Origin: Bacteroidales bacterium
GTDB lineage: Bacteria; Bacteroidota; Bacteroidia; Bacteroidales; JAIOZK01
DNA: 64,000 bases
Direction: 5' to 3'
Assembly: GCA_021738625.1 (NCBI GenBank)
Contig: JAIPBS010000020.1
Span: 1 to 64,000 of the forward strand
A program made the translations under genes and the position numbers. Positions 50,383 to 60,377 of the stretch are shown here, one piece after another. The notes beneath the pieces are model-generated. The model saw nothing but the letters and a program-made list of their open reading frames with translations. It had not been told where the DNA came from and ran no database searches. Position 1 is the stretch's first letter; every line of letters starts with the position of its first letter.

Positions 50383-51171
50383 TTACCAGTCTTTTTCTTT
50401 GGCTTTTGAACCCTGTGCTTTGATCCGCTGTTCAATGAGCTTTTTCAGGGTTTCTTTCTCTTCATTGCTCAATGCGTCCAGCATGCGTTGGGCGTCTTCT
50501 TTTGAAATTTTCAGGGGTTGCTGTTGCTGTTCATTCTTTTGTTCTTCTTCTTTTTGTCCCTGCTGTTGATCCTGCTTTTGTTGCTCCTGTTCTTGCTGTT
50601 TTTGCTGGTCTTTCTGTTGATCTTGTTTTTGCTGGTCTTCTTTCTGCTGATCCTGTTTTTGTTTGTCCTGCTGATCTTTCCGATCTTCGTTTTTCTGATC
50701 CTGCTTGTTCTGGTCGTTATTCTGTTGTTGTTGCTGTTGTTGCTGCTTCAGCATCATTTTGGCATATTGCAGGTTGTATTTGGTATCGAGATCATCCGGT
50801 TTAAGTTTGAGAGCTTTTTTATAAGCTTCAATGCTTTCCTCATATTTTTTCTCTTTCAGGAGCGAATTTCCCAGGTTGTGGTATGATCCGGCTTTGATCT
50901 GTTCTTCCTCTGCCTTTTCGCTGATCTCCATGAATTTTTTACCTGATTCGGTGAAGTTTTCCTGTTCATACATGGCGTCGCCCAGGTTGAAACCGGCACG
51001 CAGCGATTCCTGGTCGGCGTCGAGGGCTTTCTTATAGCTGATCTCCGCTTCCTGAAAACTGCCTTTTTCAAAGTGCTTATTGCCTTCGCGGATGAGCTTT
51101 GCCTCGCCCTGGGCAAAGATATCCCCGGCCAGGAAGATCAAAAGTAAAGTACATATGTTTTTTAGGTTCAT
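50383..51171 (-). CDS. batC: BatC-like TPR protein with Gln/Lys-rich low-complexity region
   Basis: Start MNLKNICTLLLIFLAGDIFAQ at 51171; TPRs; QQQQQQQNNDQNKQDQKNED... tract. Confidence 0.82.
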   Translation of the reverse strand: MNLKNICTLLLIFLAGDIFAQGEAKLIREGNKHFEKGSFQEAEISYKKALDADQESLRAGFNLGDAMYEQENFTESGKKFMEISEKAEEEQIKAGSYHNLGNSLLKEKKYEESIEAYKKALKLKPDDLDTKYNLQYAKMMLKQQQQQQQQNNDQNKQDQKNEDRKDQQDKQKQDQQKEDQQKQDQQKDQQKQQEQEQQKQDQQQGQKEEEQKNEQQQQPLKISKEDAQRMLDALSNEEKETLKKLIEQRIKAQGSKAKEKDW

Positions 51172-51205
51172 ATCTATATTTCCGCTTTTCCGATCTAACA
51201 AATAT

Positions 51206-52234
51206 CTAACCAAACAAATTAATTTTACCCCTCCACTTGCTTTTTCTTTCAACCATCAAAACTTCAATGATCAAAAGCAACAATGCCACCCCTATAAAAT
51301 ACTGGAAACGGTCTTCATATTCAGAATACATTTTGCTTTCGATCTCTGTTTCTTCCAGTTTGTTGATATCGTCAAATATTTCGTCGAGGCCTGCTTTGGA
51401 ATTGTTTGCCCTGACAAATTTTCCGTTTCCTGCAGCCGCGATCTGCTGTAGCATTTGCTCGTTCAGTTTGGTGATCACAGTATTGCCCTGCCTGTCTTTT
51501 TTAAAACCGATGCGGTTGTTGTATTTGTTGAATACCGGGATGGGTCCGCCTTCGGGTGATCCCATGCCGATGGTGTAAACATTGATTTCTTTTTCGGTTG
51601 CCAGCCGGGCCTGTTCCACGGCGTCTCCCTCATGGTTTTCACCGTCGGTGATCACGATGATGGCTCTGCTGTGATCGTTTTCCTCGAATGATTTTGCAGC
51701 CACCCTTATGGCCTCCCCAATGGCTGTTCCCTGCACCGGAACCGTTTCGGTGTTTACCGATTGGACGAACATTTTTGCCGCTGCATAATCGGTTGTGATG
51801 GGCAGTTGCATATAAGCTTTCCCGGCAAACACAATGATGCCAATGCGATCGCCTTGCAGCCTGTCGATAAGTTTGGAAATGGACTGCCTGGCCCGCTCCA
51901 GCCTGCTGGGTGCAATGTCTTCTGCTTTCATGCTGTTGGATACATCCACCGCAATGATCATGTCGATCCCCTTGCGTTTGATCTCTTCCAGCTTGCTTCC
52001 GATCTGTGGGTTGGCAGCACCAACCACCAACAAGCCGAATGCCAGTATCAGGATCATGAACTTCCAGGCTGTTTTGCCGGCAGAACGTAAAGGCATCAGG
52101 GATGCAACAAGCGAGCTGTCCCCAAACCGCCTGATGGCTTTTTTCTTCCAGCGTATCATCATCCAGAACAGGATGATGAAAACCGGGATCAGCAGCAAGC
52201 CATATAAAAGAATCGTATGTTCAAATCTGATCAT
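51206..52234 (-). CDS. batB: BatB, VWA domain membrane protein
   Basis: 342 aa; DMIIAVDVSNSMKAEDIAPSRLERARQ. Confidence 0.9.
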   Translation of the reverse strand: MIRFEHTILLYGLLLIPVFIILFWMMIRWKKKAIRRFGDSSLVASLMPLRSAGKTAWKFMILILAFGLLVVGAANPQIGSKLEEIKRKGIDMIIAVDVSNSMKAEDIAPSRLERARQSISKLIDRLQGDRIGIIVFAGKAYMQLPITTDYAAAKMFVQSVNTETVPVQGTAIGEAIRVAAKSFEENDHSRAIIVITDGENHEGDAVEQARLATEKEINVYTIGMGSPEGGPIPVFNKYNNRIGFKKDRQGNTVITKLNEQMLQQIAAAGNGKFVRANNSKAGLDEIFDDINKLEETEIESKMYSEYEDRFQYFIGVALLLLIIEVLMVERKSKWRGKINLFG

Positions 52235-52249
52235 GTTATTTTTAAAGCT

Positions 52250-53251
52250 TTATGGCAATGTTTTTAAATATGTATTTCTAAGCATTACTTCAATAACGAT
52301 CAATCCGATTGCGATCAAAACCAAAGGCAGGAATTCTTCATGCCTTTTTTCGAATTGCGTCACATCGATCTTTGATTTCTCCAGTTGATCGATCTCCTGG
52401 TAAATGGCTTTCAGCTTTTGGTTGCTGGTGGCCCTGAAATATTTTCCGTCGGTCATTTCGGCCACGTCCTTCAAAAGTTTTTCATCAATCTCCACTTCCA
52501 TTTGCACGATCTGCCTTCTGCCGAAGACATCTTGTTGGGGATAGGGTGCGGTTCCGTGACTGCCCACTCCAATGGTGTAAACCCGCACGCCGAACATTTT
52601 GGCGATCTCCGCAGCCGACATGGGATCCACAGATCCCATATTGCTGATGCCGTCGGTGAGCAGGATCACCACCTTGCTGATGGCCTTGCTGTCTTTTAAG
52701 CGATTCACTGCGGTAGCCAGTCCTTCACCTATAGCTGTGCCGTCTTCAATCATCCCGCTTTCCACTTGTTCAAACATGGTGCTGAGCACCCTGTGATCGG
52801 TCGTAAGGGGCACCTGGGTGAAGCTTTCACCACTAAACACCACCAGGCCGATGCGGTCGTTGGGCCGGTTTTGAATGAATTCGAGGGCAACGTTCTTTGC
52901 TGCTTCCAGGCGGTCGGGCTTCAGGTCCATGGCCAACATACTGCCCGAAACGTCCAGGGTCATAACAATGTCGATACCTTCGATGGAAACATCCTGCCGT
53001 TTGCTTGTGGTGTAGGGCCTGGCCAGGGCAATGATAAGCAGGGCAATGGCCAGCAGCCGCAGTACAAACAGGGCGTGGATCAGGTATTGCCTGATGCTCC
53101 TGGGAGACTGCTCAAACACTGAGGTGCTGGAAAGCTGTAAATCCGCATAACGTTTTTTGTGCCTGTACCAGTACCAGGCCGCCATCAGTGGGATCAGTAG
53201 CAACAGCCACAACAAATATGCGTTTGCAAATTCAGGTATATCCTTAAACAT
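52250..53251 (-). CDS. batA: BatA, VWA domain membrane protein
   Basis: 333 aa; DIVMTLDVSGSMLAMDLKPDRLEAAK, LLTDGISNMGSVDP. Confidence 0.92.
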   Translation of the reverse strand: MFKDIPEFANAYLLWLLLLIPLMAAWYWYRHKKRYADLQLSSTSVFEQSPRSIRQYLIHALFVLRLLAIALLIIALARPYTTSKRQDVSIEGIDIVMTLDVSGSMLAMDLKPDRLEAAKNVALEFIQNRPNDRIGLVVFSGESFTQVPLTTDHRVLSTMFEQVESGMIEDGTAIGEGLATAVNRLKDSKAISKVVILLTDGISNMGSVDPMSAAEIAKMFGVRVYTIGVGSHGTAPYPQQDVFGRRQIVQMEVEIDEKLLKDVAEMTDGKYFRATSNQKLKAIYQEIDQLEKSKIDVTQFEKRHEEFLPLVLIAIGLIVIEVMLRNTYLKTLP

Positions 53252-53253
53252 TT

Positions 53254-54252
53254 CTATACTTTTCTTTTTTCCGTACCATCCGAACTTTCTTCTTCTGTTA
53301 CAGTCTTTTCCGCTTCATCAGGTCTTTTTATGGTTTCCTCAACAAAGCTTTCCGCGTTTTTGTAAGACTGATCGTTATCGCCCGGCAGGGGTTTTTCTTT
53401 GGCGAATTTCACCATATCCGCCAGGCTGAACATCTGGGTTAATTTCCCGAGCAATGCTTCATCGACCTCATCCCGTGGAAGCCATTCAAGTATCTCCGGG
53501 CTGATCATCTCCATGGCATTGATGCCGAATCTGCGTTCGATATACATCCTCACAATATCCGTAAGTTCTGTATGGTATTCTTTGATCCTGCCCTGTTGCC
53601 AGAGTTTCTTCTGCTTGAGTTTTTCCAGTTCGTTCAGGGCGATGATATGCGGAGGCAGGGGAGGTTTTGGCCGCAGAAAGGGAATGGTTTTTTCCTTTTT
53701 TCTCCAGACAAAGAAATACAACAACACCACTGCAATTGCAATAAGCCCGGCCAAACCTAGTATCCAGGGCAACAATTCCTTGAACGTATAGGGCGCTTTG
53801 ATGGGCCCTTTGATTGGTTTGATGGCCTGTGTGGTATCCACCTGTATGGTGTTCACCAGCAGTTTATTTTCTTTGGTGATGAAATAATAATCTGTTGTAT
53901 CGGCGGGAAGCCTATAGGCAAATTTCACCGGCGGCACCTTATAATATCCCGAATCGAAGGAGGTGATTGTAATATGCTGCTCCAGCTGTAGCTGATCTTC
54001 ATCTTTTACGATCGAATCGATCTTTGATTTTTTAATGATCTCGATTTCGGATGTGAGCGTATCCTGAAAATCTGGCCAGTCAACCACAACATCTTGCGGT
54101 CCGGTAAAACTCAGGTTGAAACCGATCTGATCACCGATCAGTATGGTATCCTGCTCAAGGGATGCATCCCCTTTGATTTCCTGGGCCTGCATCAGCCGGG
54201 CCGGGATTCCCGTCACCACAAAAAACAATATGAAGATGCGTTTCAATCTCAT
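53254..54252 (-). CDS. Bat-operon membrane protein of unknown function
   Basis: 332 aa; signal peptide, central TM, position between DUF58 and batA. Confidence 0.75.
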   Translation of the reverse strand: MRLKRIFILFFVVTGIPARLMQAQEIKGDASLEQDTILIGDQIGFNLSFTGPQDVVVDWPDFQDTLTSEIEIIKKSKIDSIVKDEDQLQLEQHITITSFDSGYYKVPPVKFAYRLPADTTDYYFITKENKLLVNTIQVDTTQAIKPIKGPIKAPYTFKELLPWILGLAGLIAIAVVLLYFFVWRKKEKTIPFLRPKPPLPPHIIALNELEKLKQKKLWQQGRIKEYHTELTDIVRMYIERRFGINAMEMISPEILEWLPRDEVDEALLGKLTQMFSLADMVKFAKEKPLPGDNDQSYKNAESFVEETIKRPDEAEKTVTEEESSDGTEKRKV

Positions 54253-54253
54253 G

Positions 54254-55129
54254 TTAAAACCTGGCCTCCCGTTTTTTAAAGAGTTTGATAAGCGGTTTTA
54301 CATAATCCTGGTTTGTTGCGATCTTAACAGCGTCAACCCCGCTTTTAAGGAAAACCTCATTCAGGTATTTGTTGTGCTGCTCCACACCCCTGTAAAAATC
54401 GGCGCGCAATTTTTTGTTGGAGGTGTCGATCCACATCAGCCGGCCCGTTTCTGCATTTTTAACGTGCAGCATACCGATTCGCGGCAGGGCGGTTTCGATG
54501 GGGTCGTAAATTCGTGTGGCGATCAAATCATGCTTGCGGTTGGCAATGCTGATGGCGTTTTCAAAACCGGTATCGAAAAAATCAGACAGAATGAAAGCCG
54601 TGCATTTTTTCTTGATGGCATTGGTGAGATAACGCAGAGCCTCTGCGATATCGGTTTCCCTGTTTTCCGGCTTAAAATCGATCAGCTCGCGTATGATGCG
54701 AAGGATGTGTTTGCTGCCTTTTTTGGGTGGGATAAATTTTTCGACCTTATCGCTGAAAAAGATCACTCCCACTTTATCGTTGTTCTGAATGGCGCTGAAA
54801 GCCAGCACAGCAGCGAGCTCCGTGATCAGGTCTTCTTTCATTCTTTGTTTGGTGCCAAATTCGTTGGACCCGCTTACATCCACCAGTAGCATCACCGTGA
54901 GCTCGCGTTCTTCCTCAAACACCTTAACATAGGGATGGTTGAAGCGGGCCGTTACGTTCCAGTCGATGCTGCGGATGTCATCCCCGTACTGATATTCCCG
55001 CACCTCGCTGAATGCCATACCGCGTCCCTTGAACACACTGTGGTAGTGCCCCGAAAAGATCTGGTTCGACAATCCCCTTGTCTTGATCTCTATCTTACGT
55101 ACCTTTTTAAATATTTCGCTGGTTTCCAC
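54254..55129 (-). CDS. DUF58 domain protein
   Basis: 291 aa; GRGMAFSEVREYQYGDDIRSIDWNVTARFNHPYVKVFEEERELTVMLLVDVSGS. Confidence 0.93.
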   Translation of the reverse strand: METSEIFKKVRKIEIKTRGLSNQIFSGHYHSVFKGRGMAFSEVREYQYGDDIRSIDWNVTARFNHPYVKVFEEERELTVMLLVDVSGSNEFGTKQRMKEDLITELAAVLAFSAIQNNDKVGVIFFSDKVEKFIPPKKGSKHILRIIRELIDFKPENRETDIAEALRYLTNAIKKKCTAFILSDFFDTGFENAISIANRKHDLIATRIYDPIETALPRIGMLHVKNAETGRLMWIDTSNKKLRADFYRGVEQHNKYLNEVFLKSGVDAVKIATNQDYVKPLIKLFKKREARF

Positions 55130-55181
55130 CTTCGTTCTTTTGCTTTTCCTGATTTTGCTTTAAAAATTGAACGTGAAATTT

Positions 55182-56174
55182 TTACGGCACTTCAACCGTA
55201 TTCAGCACTTCATTGATGATATCCGAAGTGGTAATGTTTTCTGCTTCGGCTTCATAGGACAGCCCTATGCGGTGTCTGAGCACATCATGCGCCACTGCCC
55301 GCACATCTTCCGGGATCACATAACCCCTTCTTTTGATGAAGGCATAGGCCTTTGCTGCCAGCGCCAGGTTGATGCTTGCCCTGGGCGATCCGCCGTAAGA
55401 GATCATCCCGTCGAAGCGGCTTAACTTGTATTCGGACGGATAGCGTGTGGAGAATACAATGTCTGCAATGTAGTTTTCAATTTTTTCGTCCAGGTAAACT
55501 TCCCTCACGATTCCTCTTGCCTTAAGGATGGCGTCGGGTTCCATTACGGCTTTGGTTTCAGGGAATTTGCCGAAAATGTTCTCGCGCATGATCAGCTTTT
55601 CTTCTTCCTTATTGGGATAATTCACGATCACTTTTAGCATAAAGCGGTCCACTTGTGCCTCGGGCAGGGGATAGGTTCCTTCCTGCTCTAATGGGTTTTG
55701 GGTGGCCATCACCAAAAAAGGCTCTTCCAGTTTATAGGTGCTGTCACCAATGGTGACCTGACGTTCCTGCATGGCTTCGAGCAGGGCGCTTTGCACCTTG
55801 GCCGGCGAGCGGTTGATCTCATCGGCCAAAATAAAGTTGGCAAAAATCGGCCCTTTCTTCACCTGGAATTCTTCCTTTTTCTGGCTGTAAACCATGGTTC
55901 CCAGCAGGTCGGCAGGCAACAGGTCGGGCGTGAACTGGATGCGGTTGTATTTGGCCTTGATGGTATTGGCCAGGGATTTAATGGCCAGGGTTTTGGCCAG
56001 GCCCGGAACCCCTTCCAGCAATATGTGCCCGTTCGACAGCAAGCCGATCAGCATGCTTTCGAGCATGTGCTTCTGGCCTACGATTACCTTGTGCATCTCG
56101 ATCTTGAGCATGTCAACAAAGGCGCTTTCTTTTTGTATCCTCTCGTTCAGTTCCTTGATGTCGGTTTCTTTCAT
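55182..56174 (-). CDS. moxR: MoxR family AAA ATPase
   Basis: Start MKETDIKEL at 56174; GHILLEGVPGLAKT, LADEINRSPAKVQSALLEAMQE, MATQNPLEQEGTYPLPEAQVDRF. Confidence 0.95.
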   Translation of the reverse strand: MKETDIKELNERIQKESAFVDMLKIEMHKVIVGQKHMLESMLIGLLSNGHILLEGVPGLAKTLAIKSLANTIKAKYNRIQFTPDLLPADLLGTMVYSQKKEEFQVKKGPIFANFILADEINRSPAKVQSALLEAMQERQVTIGDSTYKLEEPFLVMATQNPLEQEGTYPLPEAQVDRFMLKVIVNYPNKEEEKLIMRENIFGKFPETKAVMEPDAILKARGIVREVYLDEKIENYIADIVFSTRYPSEYKLSRFDGMISYGGSPRASINLALAAKAYAFIKRRGYVIPEDVRAVAHDVLRHRIGLSYEAEAENITTSDIINEVLNTVEVP

Positions 56175-56345
56175 TTTTTTGTTGATTTTTTCTGCAAACG
56201 CAAAAATAGAAAATGCAGTTGTTGATCCCCTGTTAAAAAGTGTTAAAGAACAGGTTAACAAGTGTTAAAATTTATATTAACTTTACGATGATAATCACAA
56301 AGTAGTTGATTCAAAACCAATTTGTATAAACCAAAACCCATTGCC

Positions 56346-58184
56346 ATGAAAAAATCTTTACTGTTTTTAGCGGTTTTGTTAGCTGCCGCTCTGGTATCAG
56401 GCCAGCAGAATTTCGACAAGCTGCGTTATATGCAGCAGCACCATATCCCCATGAACAAGAACCTGGTGGGAGGGGAGTATGAATTTCAGAAAACCTTTAG
56501 CCCGGTGGCTGCTGAAAATACAATGGATGAAGATATTGTAATAGGTGAAACCCGTTACGACCTGCAAACCAATTATTCCATACAAAACAGGATCTATATA
56601 TATGATGACCATACTATTGGCGCTACCTGGACCATGGGATTTGATGAGACTTCCGGTTATCCCAACCGCGGTACAGGTTACAATTATGGTGACGGAATTG
56701 ATTGGGAGCCAATACCAACTCAGAGAATCGAATCGGTACGGACAGGTTGGCCATCATACGCGCCCTATGGAGAAAGCGGTGAAATTGTTGCTTCCCACAC
56801 CACCGACTACCGCATTTGTTTCAGCTGGCGTGAAAACAAGGGGGAAGGCGACTGGAACGAGTTTTTCTTTGAGGGCCCTGAAGGCGGGCCCGGCCTCTGG
56901 TGGAACAGGATGATTACATCAGGGGAAAGCCGGGATACCATTCACTTACTCGCGCTTACCCTGCCTGTGGCCAACGGTGGTTCATTGTATGAAGGGCAGG
57001 ATGGCGCTTTGCTTTATTCCCGCTCTGCCGATGGTGGGCAAACCTGGGATCCGCACAATGTGATCCTGGAAGGGACCGGTGAGGATTATTATCCGGGTCA
57101 TGCCGCAGATATTTATGCCTGGGCCGAACCCAAAGACAATACCCTTGCATTTGTGCTTTTTGACGGTACAACCGACGGGATCATTATGAAGTCGGATGAC
57201 GCCGGTGACGACTGGGAGCGTATTGAGTTCTTTGACGCCCCCTGGGATGGCGGCCCACTGCCGGATGAAACAGGCAGGTTTGGTTCCGGTGACGGTTCTA
57301 ATGCCATAGTAATTGACGACAACCATGATGTTCATGTTGTGTTTGGGCGTTTGTGTCACCGGCAGGAGGGAGGTTCCGGTTATTGGTATCCCTATTCAAC
57401 AGGCATAGTTTACTGGAACGAGAACAAAGAAGATGTGCTTGATACTGTTAAAATAGGATCGGATGTGGTTAATCCTGTTTGGCTGGCAGAAAACGGATAC
57501 CTGGTTTGGAAAGGTCCGAATATTGATTCTCTGGAGGCTGAGTATGCTGCCTACTATTGTTCTATAACAAGTATGTTGCAAATTGCATGCAACGGTTCCG
57601 ATATGATTGTGACAACAAGCGCACCTGCACCTGGTTATGAACAGGATGGAAAAAATTTCAGACATGTTTGGAGTATTAGCTCAGGTGATGGAGGTGAGAC
57701 ATGGGCTTATGCTACGGATCAAACAGGAGATGTTTACCATTTGTTTTCGGAATGCGTGTACCCATCGCTCGCACCTGATTTTAATTGGACGGGCCATGTT
57801 GTTTATCAAACGGATAACACGCCTGGCATTGCTGTTCGTTTTGAGCAACATGGTGTAATCGATAATGAGATTGTTTATTTGCCTTTCTACACCCCGGTAA
57901 GAATAATTGAAAACCATGCTAACGCACTGGGATTTGTCTCTCAAAACTACCCCAATCCTGCAAGCGATGTAACATGGGTCAGGACAACGGTTCTTGGCGA
58001 GGCTCCGCTCAAGCTATACATCACCAATCTTGTCGGTAAAACCGTCATGGAAATCGACAAGGGTGTAGTGGAAACGGGTAGTCACACATTCAGGATCGGG
58101 ACCTGCGATCTGCCTGCAGGCGTTTATCTTTATACGGTCCAATCAGGTAATCAATCACAAACCAAAAAAATGATCAAACAATAA
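56346..58184 (+). CDS. Asp-box protein with T9SS C-terminal domain, paralogue 1
   Basis: YSRSADGGQTWDP, MKSDDAGDDWERI, SSGDGGETWAYA; C-terminal QNYPNPASDVTWVRT...GVYLYTVQSGNQSQTKKMIKQ. Confidence 0.8.
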   Translation: MKKSLLFLAVLLAAALVSGQQNFDKLRYMQQHHIPMNKNLVGGEYEFQKTFSPVAAENTMDEDIVIGETRYDLQTNYSIQNRIYIYDDHTIGATWTMGFDETSGYPNRGTGYNYGDGIDWEPIPTQRIESVRTGWPSYAPYGESGEIVASHTTDYRICFSWRENKGEGDWNEFFFEGPEGGPGLWWNRMITSGESRDTIHLLALTLPVANGGSLYEGQDGALLYSRSADGGQTWDPHNVILEGTGEDYYPGHAADIYAWAEPKDNTLAFVLFDGTTDGIIMKSDDAGDDWERIEFFDAPWDGGPLPDETGRFGSGDGSNAIVIDDNHDVHVVFGRLCHRQEGGSGYWYPYSTGIVYWNENKEDVLDTVKIGSDVVNPVWLAENGYLVWKGPNIDSLEAEYAAYYCSITSMLQIACNGSDMIVTTSAPAPGYEQDGKNFRHVWSISSGDGGETWAYATDQTGDVYHLFSECVYPSLAPDFNWTGHVVYQTDNTPGIAVRFEQHGVIDNEIVYLPFYTPVRIIENHANALGFVSQNYPNPASDVTWVRTTVLGEAPLKLYITNLVGKTVMEIDKGVVETGSHTFRIGTCDLPAGVYLYTVQSGNQSQTKKMIKQ

Positions 58185-58195
58185 CCAACAATCAA

Positions 58196-60061
58196 ATGAA
58201 AAAAGTTTTTCTAACCAAACTGTTGTTAATCGCCGCGGTTTTGTTGAGCGCACAGGAAAATTTCAATAAGCTCCGCTATATGCAAAACCATCACATCCCC
58301 ATGGATCCGGCCCTGGCGCCTGGAAACCATGTTTTCCCCAAAAGCGAAAGTCCGGTTGTTTATAATAAATCGGGAGATGTGGATGTTGTTATCGGCGAAA
58401 CCAGGTATGATCTGCAATCCCCCAACTCCATGCAGAACAGAATATATCACTACCCCGATCAAGATGCCGGGGCCGTTTGGACCATGGGATTTGAGGATGG
58501 CTCGGGTTTTTCTGACAAGGGTACCGGTTATAACTATTTTAAGGACTGGGAGTGGGGTTTAATACCTGCTCAACGGCTGGAGTCTGTCGAAACGGCTTTC
58601 CCTTCCTATGCTCCCTTTGGTGAAAATGGCGAGATCGTTGCGGCACACGATATGACCGGGCGGATTGTATTTAACCGGAGAGAGAACAAGGGCGAAGGCC
58701 AGTGGAACGAGTTTTTCTTTGAAGGCCCTGAGGGCGACCCGGGAATTTGTTTTAACCAAATGATCACAACCGGGGAAAATCACGATACCATTCACCTGCT
58801 TACCATCACCACACCCGTTGATAGCGGAGGCACGTTGTATGCAGGGCAGGACGGGGCGCTTTTGTATTCCAGGTCGCCTAACGGCGGGGAAAGCTGGGAT
58901 ATCCTGCACCAGATAATCGAAGGTACGGATTCGAGTTATTTTACAGGTCATGAACCGCTTGTATACGCATGGGCCTATCCCAGGGAACAAACCATTGCCT
59001 TTGTTTTGTTCGACGGGGTGACTGACGGGATCATCATGAAATCCACAGATGCGGGCGACAACTGGGAAAAGATAGAATTTTTTGATTCGCCCTGGGACGG
59101 GGGCCCCCTTCCCGACAGCACGGGCAAATTTGGCGGAGGCGACGGGTCGAATGCCATCGCCATTGATAACTATGACAATGCACATGTTGTTTTTGGCAGG
59201 CTCTGCCGAAAATACGTTGAGGGCATTGAACAATGGTATCCTTACTCCAACGGCGTGGTTTACTGGAATGAGGAAAAGGAGGAAATACTGGATACCACAA
59301 AAGTAGGTTCAGATGTGGGCGAAGCCGAATGGCTGGAAGACAATGGCTATTTGATCGGTAAAATCGAATACATTGATTCCCTTGAAACCGACTATGCTTC
59401 TTATTACTGCTCTGCAACCAGTATGGTACAGTTACAACTAAATACCATTGCAGATAAAGGATTTGTTTTTTACAGCAAAATGACCAAAGGCTATGATTAT
59501 GAGGAGAAGAACTACCGGCATATCTGGATGACATATTTTCTTATGCCTTTCGAAGGTTTGTTTGGTCAGTACATCGCTGATTATACAGCTGATGTGTTTC
59601 ATTTACAATCGGAATGTGTTTTTCCCTCCCATGCCTTTATTGAGAAATGGGATTATACATACTTGCTTGGAGTCTATCAGACCGATCATTTACCCGGTAT
59701 AGCCAGCAATTACCACGAACATGATTACGTGGATAATGAAATGGTCTGGTTACCGGTTATTATTGCTGAATATCCCCGAATAGATGAAATAAATTCAAAA
59801 CACACAATAAAGGTTTCCCAAAACGCTCCCAATCCATTTTCCGAAAAAACCCTTATTGAGGTGAACACCGGTTCCAGTGCCCCGCTCAGTCTCACAGTGA
59901 GAGACTTGCCGGGCAAAGTCATTTTGGAGTTTGATAAAGGAACCGTGGCACGCGGCCGGCATACTTTCGAAATTGACGGAAGTGATCTCAATAGTGGAAT
60001 ATATCTGTATACGGTTACTTCCGGCAATCAATCTCAAACCAAAAAAATGATCGTCCAATAG
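58196..60061 (+). CDS. Asp-box-like protein with T9SS C-terminal domain, paralogue 2
   Basis: 621 aa, extensive by-eye similarity to paralogue 1; YSRSPNGGESWDI, MKSTDAGDNWEKI. Confidence 0.8.
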   Translation: MKKVFLTKLLLIAAVLLSAQENFNKLRYMQNHHIPMDPALAPGNHVFPKSESPVVYNKSGDVDVVIGETRYDLQSPNSMQNRIYHYPDQDAGAVWTMGFEDGSGFSDKGTGYNYFKDWEWGLIPAQRLESVETAFPSYAPFGENGEIVAAHDMTGRIVFNRRENKGEGQWNEFFFEGPEGDPGICFNQMITTGENHDTIHLLTITTPVDSGGTLYAGQDGALLYSRSPNGGESWDILHQIIEGTDSSYFTGHEPLVYAWAYPREQTIAFVLFDGVTDGIIMKSTDAGDNWEKIEFFDSPWDGGPLPDSTGKFGGGDGSNAIAIDNYDNAHVVFGRLCRKYVEGIEQWYPYSNGVVYWNEEKEEILDTTKVGSDVGEAEWLEDNGYLIGKIEYIDSLETDYASYYCSATSMVQLQLNTIADKGFVFYSKMTKGYDYEEKNYRHIWMTYFLMPFEGLFGQYIADYTADVFHLQSECVFPSHAFIEKWDYTYLLGVYQTDHLPGIASNYHEHDYVDNEMVWLPVIIAEYPRIDEINSKHTIKVSQNAPNPFSEKTLIEVNTGSSAPLSLTVRDLPGKVILEFDKGTVARGRHTFEIDGSDLNSGIYLYTVTSGNQSQTKKMIVQ

Positions 60062-60089
60062 ATTAAAAGTATTCAGTATATTTTTGCAG

Positions 60090-60116
60090 CCACCCCTGAT
60101 GCCCGGGGTGGTTTTT
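60090..60116 (+). terminator. Intrinsic terminator after paralogue 2
   Basis: CCACCCC/GGGGTGG stem plus T5. Confidence 0.65.
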
Positions 60117-60377
60117 CATGCGTTCTTGTCTCACTGCACACTTTGTGTCGAAATCGTACACTTGTGTATCAGAAGCGAACAGCATTCTGATATTGGAATC
60201 ATACCTTTTAATCGCCTTTTTATTTATTATCAGAACACTAGTAATTATGGCACAATTAGTGTTAATAATTTAACAGTTGCGGATTAAAGCATTTTTTCTT
60301 TGGTCAATTTTTTTTCTGACCGGAGAATTGATGAAAACAAATTTCAAACCTAATGTTAAATTAAAAAGGAACGGATT

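Noticed and set aside
50518-50886. 122-aa Leu-rich ORF that looks like a membrane protein
   Set aside because: It is the antisense reading of the Gln/Lys-rich tract of batC (CAG/AAA read as CTG/TTT).
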